NCBI GenBank assembly: GCA_029213305.1
Contig: JARGPA010000019.1
Coordinates: forward strand, 1 to 64,000
DNA: 64,000 nt
Direction of reading: 5' to 3'
Source: Phycisphaerales bacterium
GTDB taxonomy: Bacteria; Planctomycetota; Phycisphaerae; Phycisphaerales; UBA1924
Shown here: one piece after another, positions 43,060-51,426 of the stretch
Layout: each line of letters begins with the position of its first letter
Numbering within the stretch: position 1 is the first letter of the stretch
Translations under genes and position numbers: made by a program
Notes under the pieces: model-generated
The model's database searches: none
Told to the model about the DNA's origin: nothing
What the model saw: the letters and a program-made list of their open reading frames with translations, nothing else

Positions 43060-44865
43060 GTGACTCACTTGAATCAAACACCATCATCATCTTTAGCAAA
43101 GCCTGTAGAAGTTGCAATTCCGTGTGCACCAGATCGTGGGATCACGAAAGTGTGGGAACTTCGAAAGACGCTCGATCGTCCTTGCGATGATCTTGTAGAA
43201 CGTGTCTTGTTGTCTAGAAATATTGAATCAGATTCAGATGGGGACAAGTTTCTTAATCCTTCCCTGAAGATGATGCATGATCCGTCTGAGATCCCTGATC
43301 TAGACAAAGCAGCAAACCGGATTCTTGATGCAATTCACAAAGACGAACAAATTGTCATCTACGGGGATTACGATGTTGATGGGATGACCGCGTCATCTAT
43401 TTTGATTCATATTATTCGTGCACTCGATTCAGATAACCAAGTACGCTCGTATGTCCCACATCGCTTAGATGAAGGGTACGGCATTCACAGTGATGCAATT
43501 CGGAATTTAGTAGAAGACGGAGCTCAACTGATCATTTCTGTTGATTGTGGAATCACAGCAATTGAACCAGCACTTGTTGCCAAAAAACTCTGTGTTGATT
43601 TAATCATCACAGATCATCACAATCCTCCTGAATCACTTGAGGACATGCCAGAAGCTTTTGCAGTAGTACATCCGAGGCGTCCAGATTCTAAATATCCATT
43701 TGGCGAACTCTGTGGCGCTGGTGTTGCGTACAAGCTCGCTTGGAGGCTTGCAACATTGCATGCAGGCCGAGAGAAAGTTTCTCCATATCTGCGAACAGTA
43801 CTCATCGATTTACTAGGTTTCGCTGCACTGGGCACCATTGCTGACATCGTACCTTTGGTTGATGAAAACAGAGCAATTGTCAAGCACGGTTTATCACAAA
43901 TCCCCAAGAGCCCCAACGAAGGTATACAAGCACTTATTCAAGCTTCTGGTTTAGACTCTTCCAAAGTAGATACTGAAGATGTTGGATTTAGACTCGCACC
44001 TAGACTAAATGCTATTGGACGACTTGGACATTCCGCAGAAGCGGTAGAGCTACTTACTGAAGCAACCGGACAAAGAGCTATTGAACTTGCTGAAAATCTT
44101 TCACGCATGAATGAGCAGCGCAAAGCTCAAGAGAGCGCGATTGTTTCCAAAGCAGTTGAGATCGTTGAACAATCAGGATTGATTGAAAAAGGAGTTAAAG
44201 CAATCGTCCTTGCGGATGAAGATTGGCACCCCGGGATTGTTGGAATCGTCTGTTCTCGTCTTGTTGATCGGTTTGCACGCCCCACTATTCTTATGCAACG
44301 CGAAAATGGAATGTGTAAAGGTTCAGGAAGAAGTATCGAAGGGTTTAATCTCCATGCAGGATTAGAAGCAAGCTCAAATCACTTGTTGTCATTCGGTGGG
44401 CACGACATGGCAGCCGGTATGAAATGTGACGAAACACAGTTTGAAGAGTTTGCTCAATCATTTATGTCATACGCGGATACAAAGCTCAATGAGAATGATC
44501 TCGTTCATCGCACACGATACGATTGTGTTGCAGGATTCGAAGAGTTAACAAATGAGTCTATTCGTAGACTTGACAAGATTGCTCCGTTTGGAGCAGGGAA
44601 CAGTCGCGTTCGATTACGGATCAATCGACTCAAACTCAATGGCGATGCTTCCCCATTCGGGAAAACTGGAAACCACTTGTCTTTGCGAGTGGGATCGATC
44701 GATAATCCGGGTATTTGTGTACGAGTCGTTGCATGGAACTGGGCTCGTCATCTGGTACATATACCCGCAAGTGCCCCAATCGAGATGATCATCGAACCCG
44801 TTCTATCTACCTGGAATGGGAAAACCCGCATCGAACCTGTGTTGGTCGATATGCGGGTTGTTTGA
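43060..44865 (+). CDS. recJ: Single-stranded-DNA-specific 5'-3' exonuclease RecJ
   Basis: The start is the GTG at 43060, with AAGGA 5 bases upstream; the frame is open a further 14 codons. The 601-residue product has the DHH family motifs VIYGDYDVDGMTASS, IISVDCGI and LIITDHHNPPE, the CGAGVAYKLAW block and the DHHA1 motif SFGGHDMAAGM, then a C-terminal OB-like domain. RecJ acts in recombination and mismatch and excision repair. Length is normal. Confidence 0.95.
   Translation: MTHLNQTPSSSLAKPVEVAIPCAPDRGITKVWELRKTLDRPCDDLVERVLLSRNIESDSDGDKFLNPSLKMMHDPSEIPDLDKAANRILDAIHKDEQIVIYGDYDVDGMTASSILIHIIRALDSDNQVRSYVPHRLDEGYGIHSDAIRNLVEDGAQLIISVDCGITAIEPALVAKKLCVDLIITDHHNPPESLEDMPEAFAVVHPRRPDSKYPFGELCGAGVAYKLAWRLATLHAGREKVSPYLRTVLIDLLGFAALGTIADIVPLVDENRAIVKHGLSQIPKSPNEGIQALIQASGLDSSKVDTEDVGFRLAPRLNAIGRLGHSAEAVELLTEATGQRAIELAENLSRMNEQRKAQESAIVSKAVEIVEQSGLIEKGVKAIVLADEDWHPGIVGIVCSRLVDRFARPTILMQRENGMCKGSGRSIEGFNLHAGLEASSNHLLSFGGHDMAAGMKCDETQFEEFAQSFMSYADTKLNENDLVHRTRYDCVAGFEELTNESIRRLDKIAPFGAGNSRVRLRINRLKLNGDASPFGKTGNHLSLRVGSIDNPGICVRVVAWNWARHLVHIPASAPIEMIIEPVLSTWNGKTRIEPVLVDMRVV
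44823..44859 (+). terminator. Terminator-like hairpin inside the recJ 3' end
   Basis: A 9-bp stem (AACCCGCAT and ATGCGGGTT, 44823-44831 and 44851-44859), extended inwards by a short ATCGA/TCGAT pairing, ends just before the recJ stop. The T run after it is poor, so termination is uncertain. Confidence 0.4.
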
Positions 44866-44888
44866 TTCAAGAAACTTTTAAGTAGACT

Positions 44889-46118
44889 CTACTCTGATTG
44901 TCCAGTTGCAAAGGTGTTCCCAGAGAACTCTGAGAGCATACTTGTGTATCGTGAGTTTGTAGGATCAAGCTCAACAGCATGTGCAAGGCTTGAGATAGCG
45001 TCGCTGTATCTGTTTAAATCATGGAAAATCAATGCACGATAAGCGTAGATACCTGCATCCATCGGGCTATGAGCAACTGCTTTGTTTATAGCGCTCAATG
45101 AAGATCCAAAATCCCCTGATTGACGATGATACATCGCGTAGAGCAAATATCCTTCATGCGAATCTGGTGACAATGAAACTACACGAGTTGCAGCTTTACG
45201 AACTGTTCTCAGATCGTTAATGATAAAGGATGCATTTGCGAGCCCAATCCATGAGTTTACATCACTCTTACCTTCTGAAGTAGATAGGAGTTCTTGGTAA
45301 ATTGATCGAGCTTCAACTGGTCGCCCAGTATTCATTAATGTCTTTGCATGGAGAATCTTGAGATCTCTACGGTCAACATTATCTGGTTTTTTCAGTAGGA
45401 TAGCAATATTGCTTTCTGCGTTTCCGAACTCCCCTGCAACCATCTGAGCATGGATAAGATCTTCCATGATTCCTTCATCATCTGGTGCTAAAAGTCGCGC
45501 TTCATTGAAGAACTTGACAGCAGTATCTACTTCATGTTCAATTAGTGCGATGTGACCAAGTGATTGGCGAATCCCTGCGTTGTTTTGTGCCATCGGAAGC
45601 GAAGTTAAATATGCTTTTGCTTCTGGAACTCGATTGAGATCGATGAGCATTTCAGCTGCTGCAACTGCGTATGAAGGGTTGTAGTTGTCGAACTCACAAG
45701 CAAGCTCAAAGTGACGATACGCATCTTCAGGACGATTGAGTCGTTCGTAGACAACACCTAAGTAGTATTGCGCATCGGGTTCTTCAGGATCAAGAGTGGA
45801 AGCTGTTTGTAGTGATTCTAGAGCACTACCAAGATCACCCATCTCGATTTCGATTCGACCCTTGAGTACATTAGATTTCACAACAGTGTCATTGATGGAT
45901 AAAGATACATTTACTTTATCCAGGGCTTTCTCAAGATCACCTGCAAGGAATGCTTGACGAGCAAGCTCCCACTCAGTTGCACTCTTGAGAAAACTCATTC
46001 GTTGCTTTGCAGAAGATACACCTTGTCGGGTGTAGTTCCCCTGTCCTGAACATCCCGCAAAGGTTGAAAGGACGATTGCTGAAGTGATGAATGATGATTG
46101 GGCCTTATTGATACGCAT
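44889..46118 (-). CDS. TPR-repeat lipoprotein, secretin-cluster partner
   Basis: The ATG at 46118 follows AGGAG by 6 bases. The 409-residue product has a lipoprotein signal with lipobox TFAGC, then about eight TPR-like repeats (for example EPDAQYYLGVVYERLNRPEDAYRHF and DSHEGYLLYAMYHRQSGDF). The lipid anchor would hold it in the outer membrane or periplasm. It directly follows the secretin gene, the position and type expected for a pilotin or PilF/PilW-like assembly factor that helps secretin multimerise. The role is inferred from context. Confidence 0.85.
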   Translation of the reverse strand: MRINKAQSSFITSAIVLSTFAGCSGQGNYTRQGVSSAKQRMSFLKSATEWELARQAFLAGDLEKALDKVNVSLSINDTVVKSNVLKGRIEIEMGDLGSALESLQTASTLDPEEPDAQYYLGVVYERLNRPEDAYRHFELACEFDNYNPSYAVAAAEMLIDLNRVPEAKAYLTSLPMAQNNAGIRQSLGHIALIEHEVDTAVKFFNEARLLAPDDEGIMEDLIHAQMVAGEFGNAESNIAILLKKPDNVDRRDLKILHAKTLMNTGRPVEARSIYQELLSTSEGKSDVNSWIGLANASFIINDLRTVRKAATRVVSLSPDSHEGYLLYAMYHRQSGDFGSSLSAINKAVAHSPMDAGIYAYRALIFHDLNRYSDAISSLAHAVELDPTNSRYTSMLSEFSGNTFATGQSE

Positions 46119-46215
46119 TGCATGCTCCTGAGATATTGAAGTGTTCAATACCCATTTCGGCCCGATATCTCGGTCACCTCAGTACAATCGGACTTGATCG
46201 ATAAAATCGATCAGA

Positions 46216-48867
46216 TCATTCAGAGTCGACAGGTACTTCGGTAAACACTGATGAAGAGCTATCTTCTGAAGATTCGTCTGAACCTGATTCCTCGCTATTG
46301 GCAACGTAATCGAAGTTCAAAGGCCAATCGAGACGCAATGATCCGCCGTGAGGTAAAGGAATGATCAACTGACCTGAGAACTTATCAGACGCTACAGAGA
46401 AGGAGTTTGACTCTTCTGTGCTTGAATCTGAGTGCTCTGGAGCTGTTGCTTCAGTGATCCAACCTGGATCAACTTCGGTAAAATCAACTGCGGTTTCTTC
46501 ACCTGTCACGATCGACTTCATTTGGTCAAACTCATTTGATGAATCTGATGATGGTTCAGACGATGAAACCATTGAGCTGCTTGATGAATCAAATGGGTTC
46601 ATTGCATCTTCAACTGCGATTTCTGTGAATCCTTCTCCTGAGATGAACTCTTCGGATTCAGTAGAATCAGTTGAACTCGCAGTATCTGATGAAGTATCCA
46701 AGTAATCGAAGCTCTCGTTTAAGTAAGATTCGTCGACATTGAATGAGCTATCTGATACTGATTCAACTGGGACTTCTGCGTAGATGTCTGATTCAGGTGC
46801 TACTTCATAGTCTGCATCTGAACTTGGATCAAACTCGATCACTTCAGAATGCTCAACATCGGTTGCGACATCTGATTCTGTTGTAGTCTGGTTCGCGAAC
46901 GGGTTAACCGTTGTGGGCGAAGTAACATGTGCTGTTTTGCCGCCAAAGTGGAGCTCGTTGTGGAGCATTCCTTCCATCAAGCTTCGGCTAGGCATTGTAC
47001 GAAGTTCGTTTGTGAGTTCAGTACGGAGTGATCTAGCATCAGGTGACATTGGCATCAAGCGAAGCGCACGATCAACCTTAGAGAGTGCGAGTTCGACTTC
47101 GCCGTCGTCTGCAAGTTGGCGTGCTGAGATGAGCAACTGACCAACTCGGCGTTCACGTGACCAAGGAAGAAGCCCCTTGCGTGCACCGTAACGTGCATGT
47201 TCAACATACTGGTTGCCCATGTCTCCTGTTTCGTTGAGAACAGTATCGTTCACGATTGACGGTGTGATCAGGAAGATGATTTCTGATCGGCGTGATTCGT
47301 CGTCATAACCACGGAATGCGTTTCCAATCAGCGGAATATCTCCGAGGACTGGAACTTGTCGGCGTGAAGCGGTGGTTGTTTCTGTAAAGAGGCCACCGAG
47401 GACGACCGTTTGTCCATCACGGACCATGACATTCGTGTTCATTTCAGTGGTTTCTTCGTCCGGAATGGTAACATTGTTACCTGCACCATCTGAAACCTGG
47501 CGAAGTGTAAAGTTTGATACCTGTGGACGAAGTTCCAAACGGATCAAACCGGTTTGTGACACGAATGGACGAACTGAAAGTTGGGTGCCCACATCGAGGA
47601 ACTCGACGGATTGGGTTGTAGAAGTATCAGTGGTAGTTGAGTTGAGATAACCCACACGAGTTCCAACGAGCACACGAGCTGGTTGGCGATTAAGCGTTAG
47701 AAGTTTTGGATTCGAGACCACAGTTACATCTGTAACTTCATCGAGAACTCGAAGGAACACTCCGACATCACCATTCACGAAACCCGCTTTGAGAGACGCA
47801 GGACCTGAAGTGTTACCCACTGTCGAGCTTACACCTGTACCGTGCCCCTGGTTTGCTGCATTCACTGCGGTACCATCGATTGTTTCGCCTGCACCTGAGA
47901 TGAGTCCATCGACAATACTGAGCGGACCACCCGTTCCAACAAAGTCTGTAAAGTCGAGATTCTGAATGAGTGCGAAATCCATACCAAACGCGTTTGCTTC
48001 ATTGAGTGAAGTCTGGAGTATGGTTGCTTCGACAAGAATCTGGACTGGTTTCGTATCGAGTTCTTTAACCAGTGCGAGGATTTCTTCAACATTCTCTTCA
48101 TAGTCGTATACAACCATGATTGCTGAGTTTGCGTAGTTGTCTGCACCGGTTGGTACGCCGTCAGTAATCGTGAAAGCTTCTGTTTGAGCGTTCGTAGTGA
48201 TTGAACCATTTTCTGAGAGAAGCATCTTTGCAAACTCGCCTGCATCTGTTGCATTGAGATAATCAAGCTCGATTGTGCGTGTAACTTGTTGACGGGAAAG
48301 TGCTTCAAACTCAGCAAGTTCTTCGCTTGTGTAGACATAGATAAAACTACCTTTTTCGATGTACCCGTATCCGTTGACATGAAGGATGGAATCGAGTGCT
48401 TCATAGAAGGTAACGCCGTAGAGATCAGCAGTTACTGTTGCTGAAACATTGTTTGAGCTGATGATGTTTCGTTGGGACTGGATTGAGAGGAGTTGAAGAA
48501 TATTTCCAAGGTCTTCGTTGTTCACATGAAGATCAACAAGATCATAGTCTGAGACATCGACTGCACCTGCGAGTTCTGCGAGATCGACTTCCTCACCTGT
48601 TTCTACAACTTCATCTTCGTAATCAGGTTCTGGGAACTCTTCATTAAACGAAGCTCCTTCGAGTTCATCGAGTGCTTCTTGTGTTGTTTCGTCTACTTGT
48701 TGCTTGGCTTGACTCTTAAGTGCCGCGAGCAATCCGAATCCACCTGAGTCTTGTGCGTTAGCAGTCCCTGCGATCATTGTGAGCGCCATCGCGGGCATCA
48801 CGCCGTGACGAAGACTGAGACGAAGAAGATTTGAAGTGAAGGTACGATTGGTGTCTTGGTTGCTCAT
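46216..48867 (-). CDS. Secretin (GspD/PilQ family) with long acidic C-terminal tail
   Basis: The ATG at 48867 follows GAGGA by 7 bases. The 883-residue protein has a signal peptide (ending TANAQ), an acidic linker, an STN-like domain (about 108-165), an N1-type repeat (about 195-275) and the secretin core (about 278-545) with VPVLGDIPLIGNAFRG at 505-520. It forms the outer-membrane gate for type II secretion or type IV pili. After the core come TPR-like helices (about 575-620) and a Ser/Glu/Asp-rich tail of about 230 residues, which is unusual. It lies between a small membrane protein and the TPR lipoprotein. Confidence 0.92.
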   Translation of the reverse strand: MSNQDTNRTFTSNLLRLSLRHGVMPAMALTMIAGTANAQDSGGFGLLAALKSQAKQQVDETTQEALDELEGASFNEEFPEPDYEDEVVETGEEVDLAELAGAVDVSDYDLVDLHVNNEDLGNILQLLSIQSQRNIISSNNVSATVTADLYGVTFYEALDSILHVNGYGYIEKGSFIYVYTSEELAEFEALSRQQVTRTIELDYLNATDAGEFAKMLLSENGSITTNAQTEAFTITDGVPTGADNYANSAIMVVYDYEENVEEILALVKELDTKPVQILVEATILQTSLNEANAFGMDFALIQNLDFTDFVGTGGPLSIVDGLISGAGETIDGTAVNAANQGHGTGVSSTVGNTSGPASLKAGFVNGDVGVFLRVLDEVTDVTVVSNPKLLTLNRQPARVLVGTRVGYLNSTTTDTSTTQSVEFLDVGTQLSVRPFVSQTGLIRLELRPQVSNFTLRQVSDGAGNNVTIPDEETTEMNTNVMVRDGQTVVLGGLFTETTTASRRQVPVLGDIPLIGNAFRGYDDESRRSEIIFLITPSIVNDTVLNETGDMGNQYVEHARYGARKGLLPWSRERRVGQLLISARQLADDGEVELALSKVDRALRLMPMSPDARSLRTELTNELRTMPSRSLMEGMLHNELHFGGKTAHVTSPTTVNPFANQTTTESDVATDVEHSEVIEFDPSSDADYEVAPESDIYAEVPVESVSDSSFNVDESYLNESFDYLDTSSDTASSTDSTESEEFISGEGFTEIAVEDAMNPFDSSSSSMVSSSEPSSDSSNEFDQMKSIVTGEETAVDFTEVDPGWITEATAPEHSDSSTEESNSFSVASDKFSGQLIIPLPHGGSLRLDWPLNFDYVANSEESGSDESSEDSSSSVFTEVPVDSE

Positions 48868-49091
48868 CACGATGTCCTCAGCTAAATGGCATTTGGTGCC
48901 TATGCGTTTTTTATCCCACTCGTGGGTATATTGCTGCAATTTGATCGACGCTTCCAACATGTGACTTTGAGTAGACCTTGTGGATTCGATGATCACATGT
49001 CGTTATAAACGAACCTTGGAGAGCCGATAACCTTTTAATTGGTCCAAAATTGAGAGCATGAACTCAGCAAACATTTTGGAAATCGCAGGAT

Positions 49092-49391
49092 TTAATCTTG
49101 ATGATCTGACGAGGTTTTTGAATGATCGTTCTTAAAAGGATCGTCTGAAGTTTCATCATTCTGTGAATGGATTGTGTCTTCAGTTTCAGAATAATCTGAT
49201 TCGGATTCATCGAGTGACAACTCTGCTTGAGTCTCACGAGGATCTGCATAAGCACTTCTTGGTATATCTGTAACCAGACGAAGTTTTGCCCAAATCAGAA
49301 CGCCTGCGAGCATCCCCAGACACATCATCAACGCGAGATTGCGTGTGTAGCTTCCATGACTGTGATGATTCTGTTTAGGCTTGTTGAGCAT
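49092..49391 (-). CDS. Small single-span membrane protein of the secretin cluster
   Basis: The ATG at 49391 has AAGGA 7 bases upstream. The 99-residue protein has a basic, His-rich N-terminus, one transmembrane helix (about residues 17-35) and a highly acidic Asp/Glu/Ser tail. The layout (short cytosolic part, one helix, soluble tail) is like the GspC/GspN or PilP-type connectors, but no sequence family is recognised. Its place between the pilins and the secretin suggests a link between the two. Confidence 0.65.
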   Translation of the reverse strand: MLNKPKQNHHSHGSYTRNLALMMCLGMLAGVLIWAKLRLVTDIPRSAYADPRETQAELSLDESESDYSETEDTIHSQNDETSDDPFKNDHSKTSSDHQD

Positions 49392-49491
49392 TGCATGTTC
49401 CTTCGAACACACATCGGAAAGATAAAGCGACATCTTCGCGAATCTCATTGCAAGAATTCAGATAATTGATTTATCTACTGATACAAACCTA

Positions 49492-50040
49492 TTAATCGAG
49501 GCGAGTGACTGTTACACGACCGGTAAATGCAGCGATATCAATTCGGAACCTGCTCAATGGGCCTGCGAGGACGATTGAGCCGCCATCACTCAGAGTGCTT
49601 GTTCCTGGAGCAGAGACTGGGCCGCCCATCTCATCGTAAATCAATGTAGTGTTTCCATCGAAATCTGCTGATTCAATAACAGTTCCACCATAGATTTCAT
49701 TGTTCAGTGAGATTCTGTAACGTTGTCCGGGGCCTTTCGGATCATACAACGCATCTGCGTCAACATCGATCGATGTTCCATTTACTTGGATCAATGTATA
49801 TCCATTGTTGTCGACATCAAAGACGATAGCGCGCTGTTCTTGATATCCAAGTGCATCCATTTGTGCGAAGGTAATATCCGAGACAATCATTCGAACTGCC
49901 GCTTGGATTCTTAATGCACCTGCTTGTCCTAAGGATGGAGCTACTACCGCTCCAGCAATTCCAAGAATCGTTACAACAACCAGAACCTCAATTAGGGTAT
50001 ACGCATTTCGAACCTGATTGCGTCGTTGTTGTGATTGCAT
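49492..50040 (-). CDS. GspH/FimT-type pseudopilin
   Basis: The ATG at 50040 follows AAGGA by 6 bases. The 182-residue protein has a prepilin site NAYTLIEVLVVVTILGIAGA (Ala, not Gly, before the cleavage) and a downstream AVRMIVSDITFAQMDALGYQEQ segment like GspH/FimT minor pseudopilins, followed by a beta-rich domain. It should be processed by a prepilin peptidase and join the pseudopilus tip. It is the third of three pilin genes in a row. Confidence 0.85.
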   Translation of the reverse strand: MQSQQRRNQVRNAYTLIEVLVVVTILGIAGAVVAPSLGQAGALRIQAAVRMIVSDITFAQMDALGYQEQRAIVFDVDNNGYTLIQVNGTSIDVDADALYDPKGPGQRYRISLNNEIYGGTVIESADFDGNTTLIYDEMGGPVSAPGTSTLSDGGSIVLAGPLSRFRIDIAAFTGRVTVTRLD

Positions 50041-50089
50041 AAACATTCCTTCTCACCCCCAGAAATCGAATCGCATGATTTGATTGATT

Positions 50090-50530
50090 TTATGGGCGTG
50101 GGAGTGGATCATCGTTACTATCGAAACCGCCTGCCCAAATCTCTCCAGTGGATGCGTTGTAAATCCAGCCGTGAGTTGATTGAAAAGTTGTATCGGGTGC
50201 GGTGCCAAGAACGATGACTTGTTTGTTTGTGCCGCCTACATATGGATTGGCGGGAGCTTCTTTGAGATACTCACCTGTCCCTGCGATCAGTGATCCCCAG
50301 GTTCCATCTCCTGCAGATACACTCGGGAGTGAGTTTTCATTTCTCACTTGGAATACTTCTACAGCTCTTCGTAGTTTTTGAAGCTCAGATTGTGTTGTCC
50401 CGACACTTGCTTCTGTGATTGCCCCTGCGAACTGTGGAACAATAACTGCGGCGAGAATCCCGAGGATTACAACGACAATCAAAATCTCAACAAGGGTAAA
50501 TGCTCGTTTAACTGATTGCATGGTATTCAT
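50090..50530 (-). CDS. GspG-type pseudopilin 2
   Basis: The ATG at 50530 follows AGGAG by 5 bases. The 146-residue protein has the prepilin segment AFTLVEILIVVVILGILAAV, a QSELQKLRRAVEVFQ helix and a PANPYVGG segment typical of GspG-type major pseudopilins. The residue before cleavage is Ala. A GGFDSNDDPLP end could be a calcium-binding turn. It is a paralog of the gene upstream (50622-51047) and probably in the same transcript. Confidence 0.88.
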   Translation of the reverse strand: MNTMQSVKRAFTLVEILIVVVILGILAAVIVPQFAGAITEASVGTTQSELQKLRRAVEVFQVRNENSLPSVSAGDGTWGSLIAGTGEYLKEAPANPYVGGTNKQVIVLGTAPDTTFQSTHGWIYNASTGEIWAGGFDSNDDPLPRP

Positions 50531-50621
50531 CACTACTCCTGAAGCTAAAAAAGAATACAAGCCAACCTGTTTCCAAGTTGGCTCGTGTGTTTTGGTGGGT
50601 ACGAACTACCCGATTCATCAG

Positions 50622-51047
50622 TTACGGTACAGTTGCGGCGATATTGCCTGAACCTGCATCGTACTGCCAGCCGACGGTTGAGCCTGCTGAAACGAATGTC
50701 GAGATACTTGGGTCAGCATCATCGAATGTTGTGTTTGCAACAATAGTTGAAGTACCAGTGTATGGGTTCACAGGAAGATCCTTGAAGAATCCATCAGTTA
50801 CCAAGTCAGCAAAGGTTTCACCCGATGTTGCAAGGTCTGGATATGAACCGTTGTTGCGTGCTGCCCAGAGTTCAAATTGGTTTTCCATAGTGGAAACCTG
50901 GGTAGCGACATTACCATCGCGTGCTTCATTTGCAGCATTGGTAAACTGTGGAACTACGATCGCGGCAAGAATACCGAGGATCACGACCACGATCAAGATT
51001 TCGACAAGGGTAAAACCCTTTGCCATTGTGTTTCGAGTTGCATGCAT
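50622..51047 (-). CDS. GspG-type pseudopilin 1
   Basis: The ATG at 51047 follows AAGGAG by 8 bases; the open frame runs upstream to 51158 without support. The 141-residue protein has the canonical Gly-Phe site in AKGFTLVEILIVVVILGILA, an ENQFELWAARNNGSYPDLAT stretch and DLPVNPYTG, all as in GspG. It is the first pilin gene of the cluster and a likely major subunit. Confidence 0.88.
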   Translation of the reverse strand: MHATRNTMAKGFTLVEILIVVVILGILAAIVVPQFTNAANEARDGNVATQVSTMENQFELWAARNNGSYPDLATSGETFADLVTDGFFKDLPVNPYTGTSTIVANTTFDDADPSISTFVSAGSTVGWQYDAGSGNIAATVP

Positions 51048-51426
51048 TTTATTTTCTCCTTGAATACGACTCATGAGTTTCACGCCCTTGCCCGTTCCGG
51101 CTCTGCCGATTGTCCAACAGATGAACCAAACCTCCTGGCACATCCCAAGGACTCCCACTTACGGCAACACACCGCACCTGACAAGTCCAAGCGTGACAAA
51201 CAGATCATCGACATGCCCATCGAATCAGGTTACTGTTGATGAGATTGATCGATTCAAATTGAACTCACTTGATACAGATGCTCAACTCGTGCCGGTTATA
51301 GCGAGAGATTGCCTGTTTTGTGGGCAATTTCGGACCATGTCTCAATGTCGTTATAGACTGATAACTGCATAAAAAAACGAGCCATTTTGACTCGTCTGGT
51401 GAAAACTTTGAATGTCACTTTAATAG
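51048..51426 (-). promoter_or_regulatory. Promoter/leader region of the pilin-secretin cluster
   Basis: This 379-bp stretch holds no gene I can support. It contains the terminator of the HEAT-repeat gene (51371-51396) and a separate inverted repeat AGATTGCC/GGCAATTT with a 9-base loop (51306-51330, one G-T pair). No clear -35/-10 pair stands out. The promoter for the pilin genes must lie here if the terminator works. Confidence 0.35.
51371..51396 (-). terminator. Terminator of the HEAT-repeat gene
   Basis: ACGAG/CTCGT (51377-51381 and 51391-51395) with a 9-base loop is followed on the minus strand by seven T. It lies about 30 bp after the stop at 51427. The stem is short. Confidence 0.6.

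Noticed and set aside
47862-48404. 180-residue open frame overlapping the secretin gene in another frame
   Set aside because: The secretin frame has clear domains; this frame has none.
51100-51250. tRNA-like or riboswitch in the pilin leader
   Set aside because: No cloverleaf, no T-loop consensus and no known riboswitch core could be drawn.
51073-51372. 99-residue plus-strand open frame before the pilin genes
   Set aside because: No ribosome binding site, no family, and composition not protein-like; it lies in the leader region.
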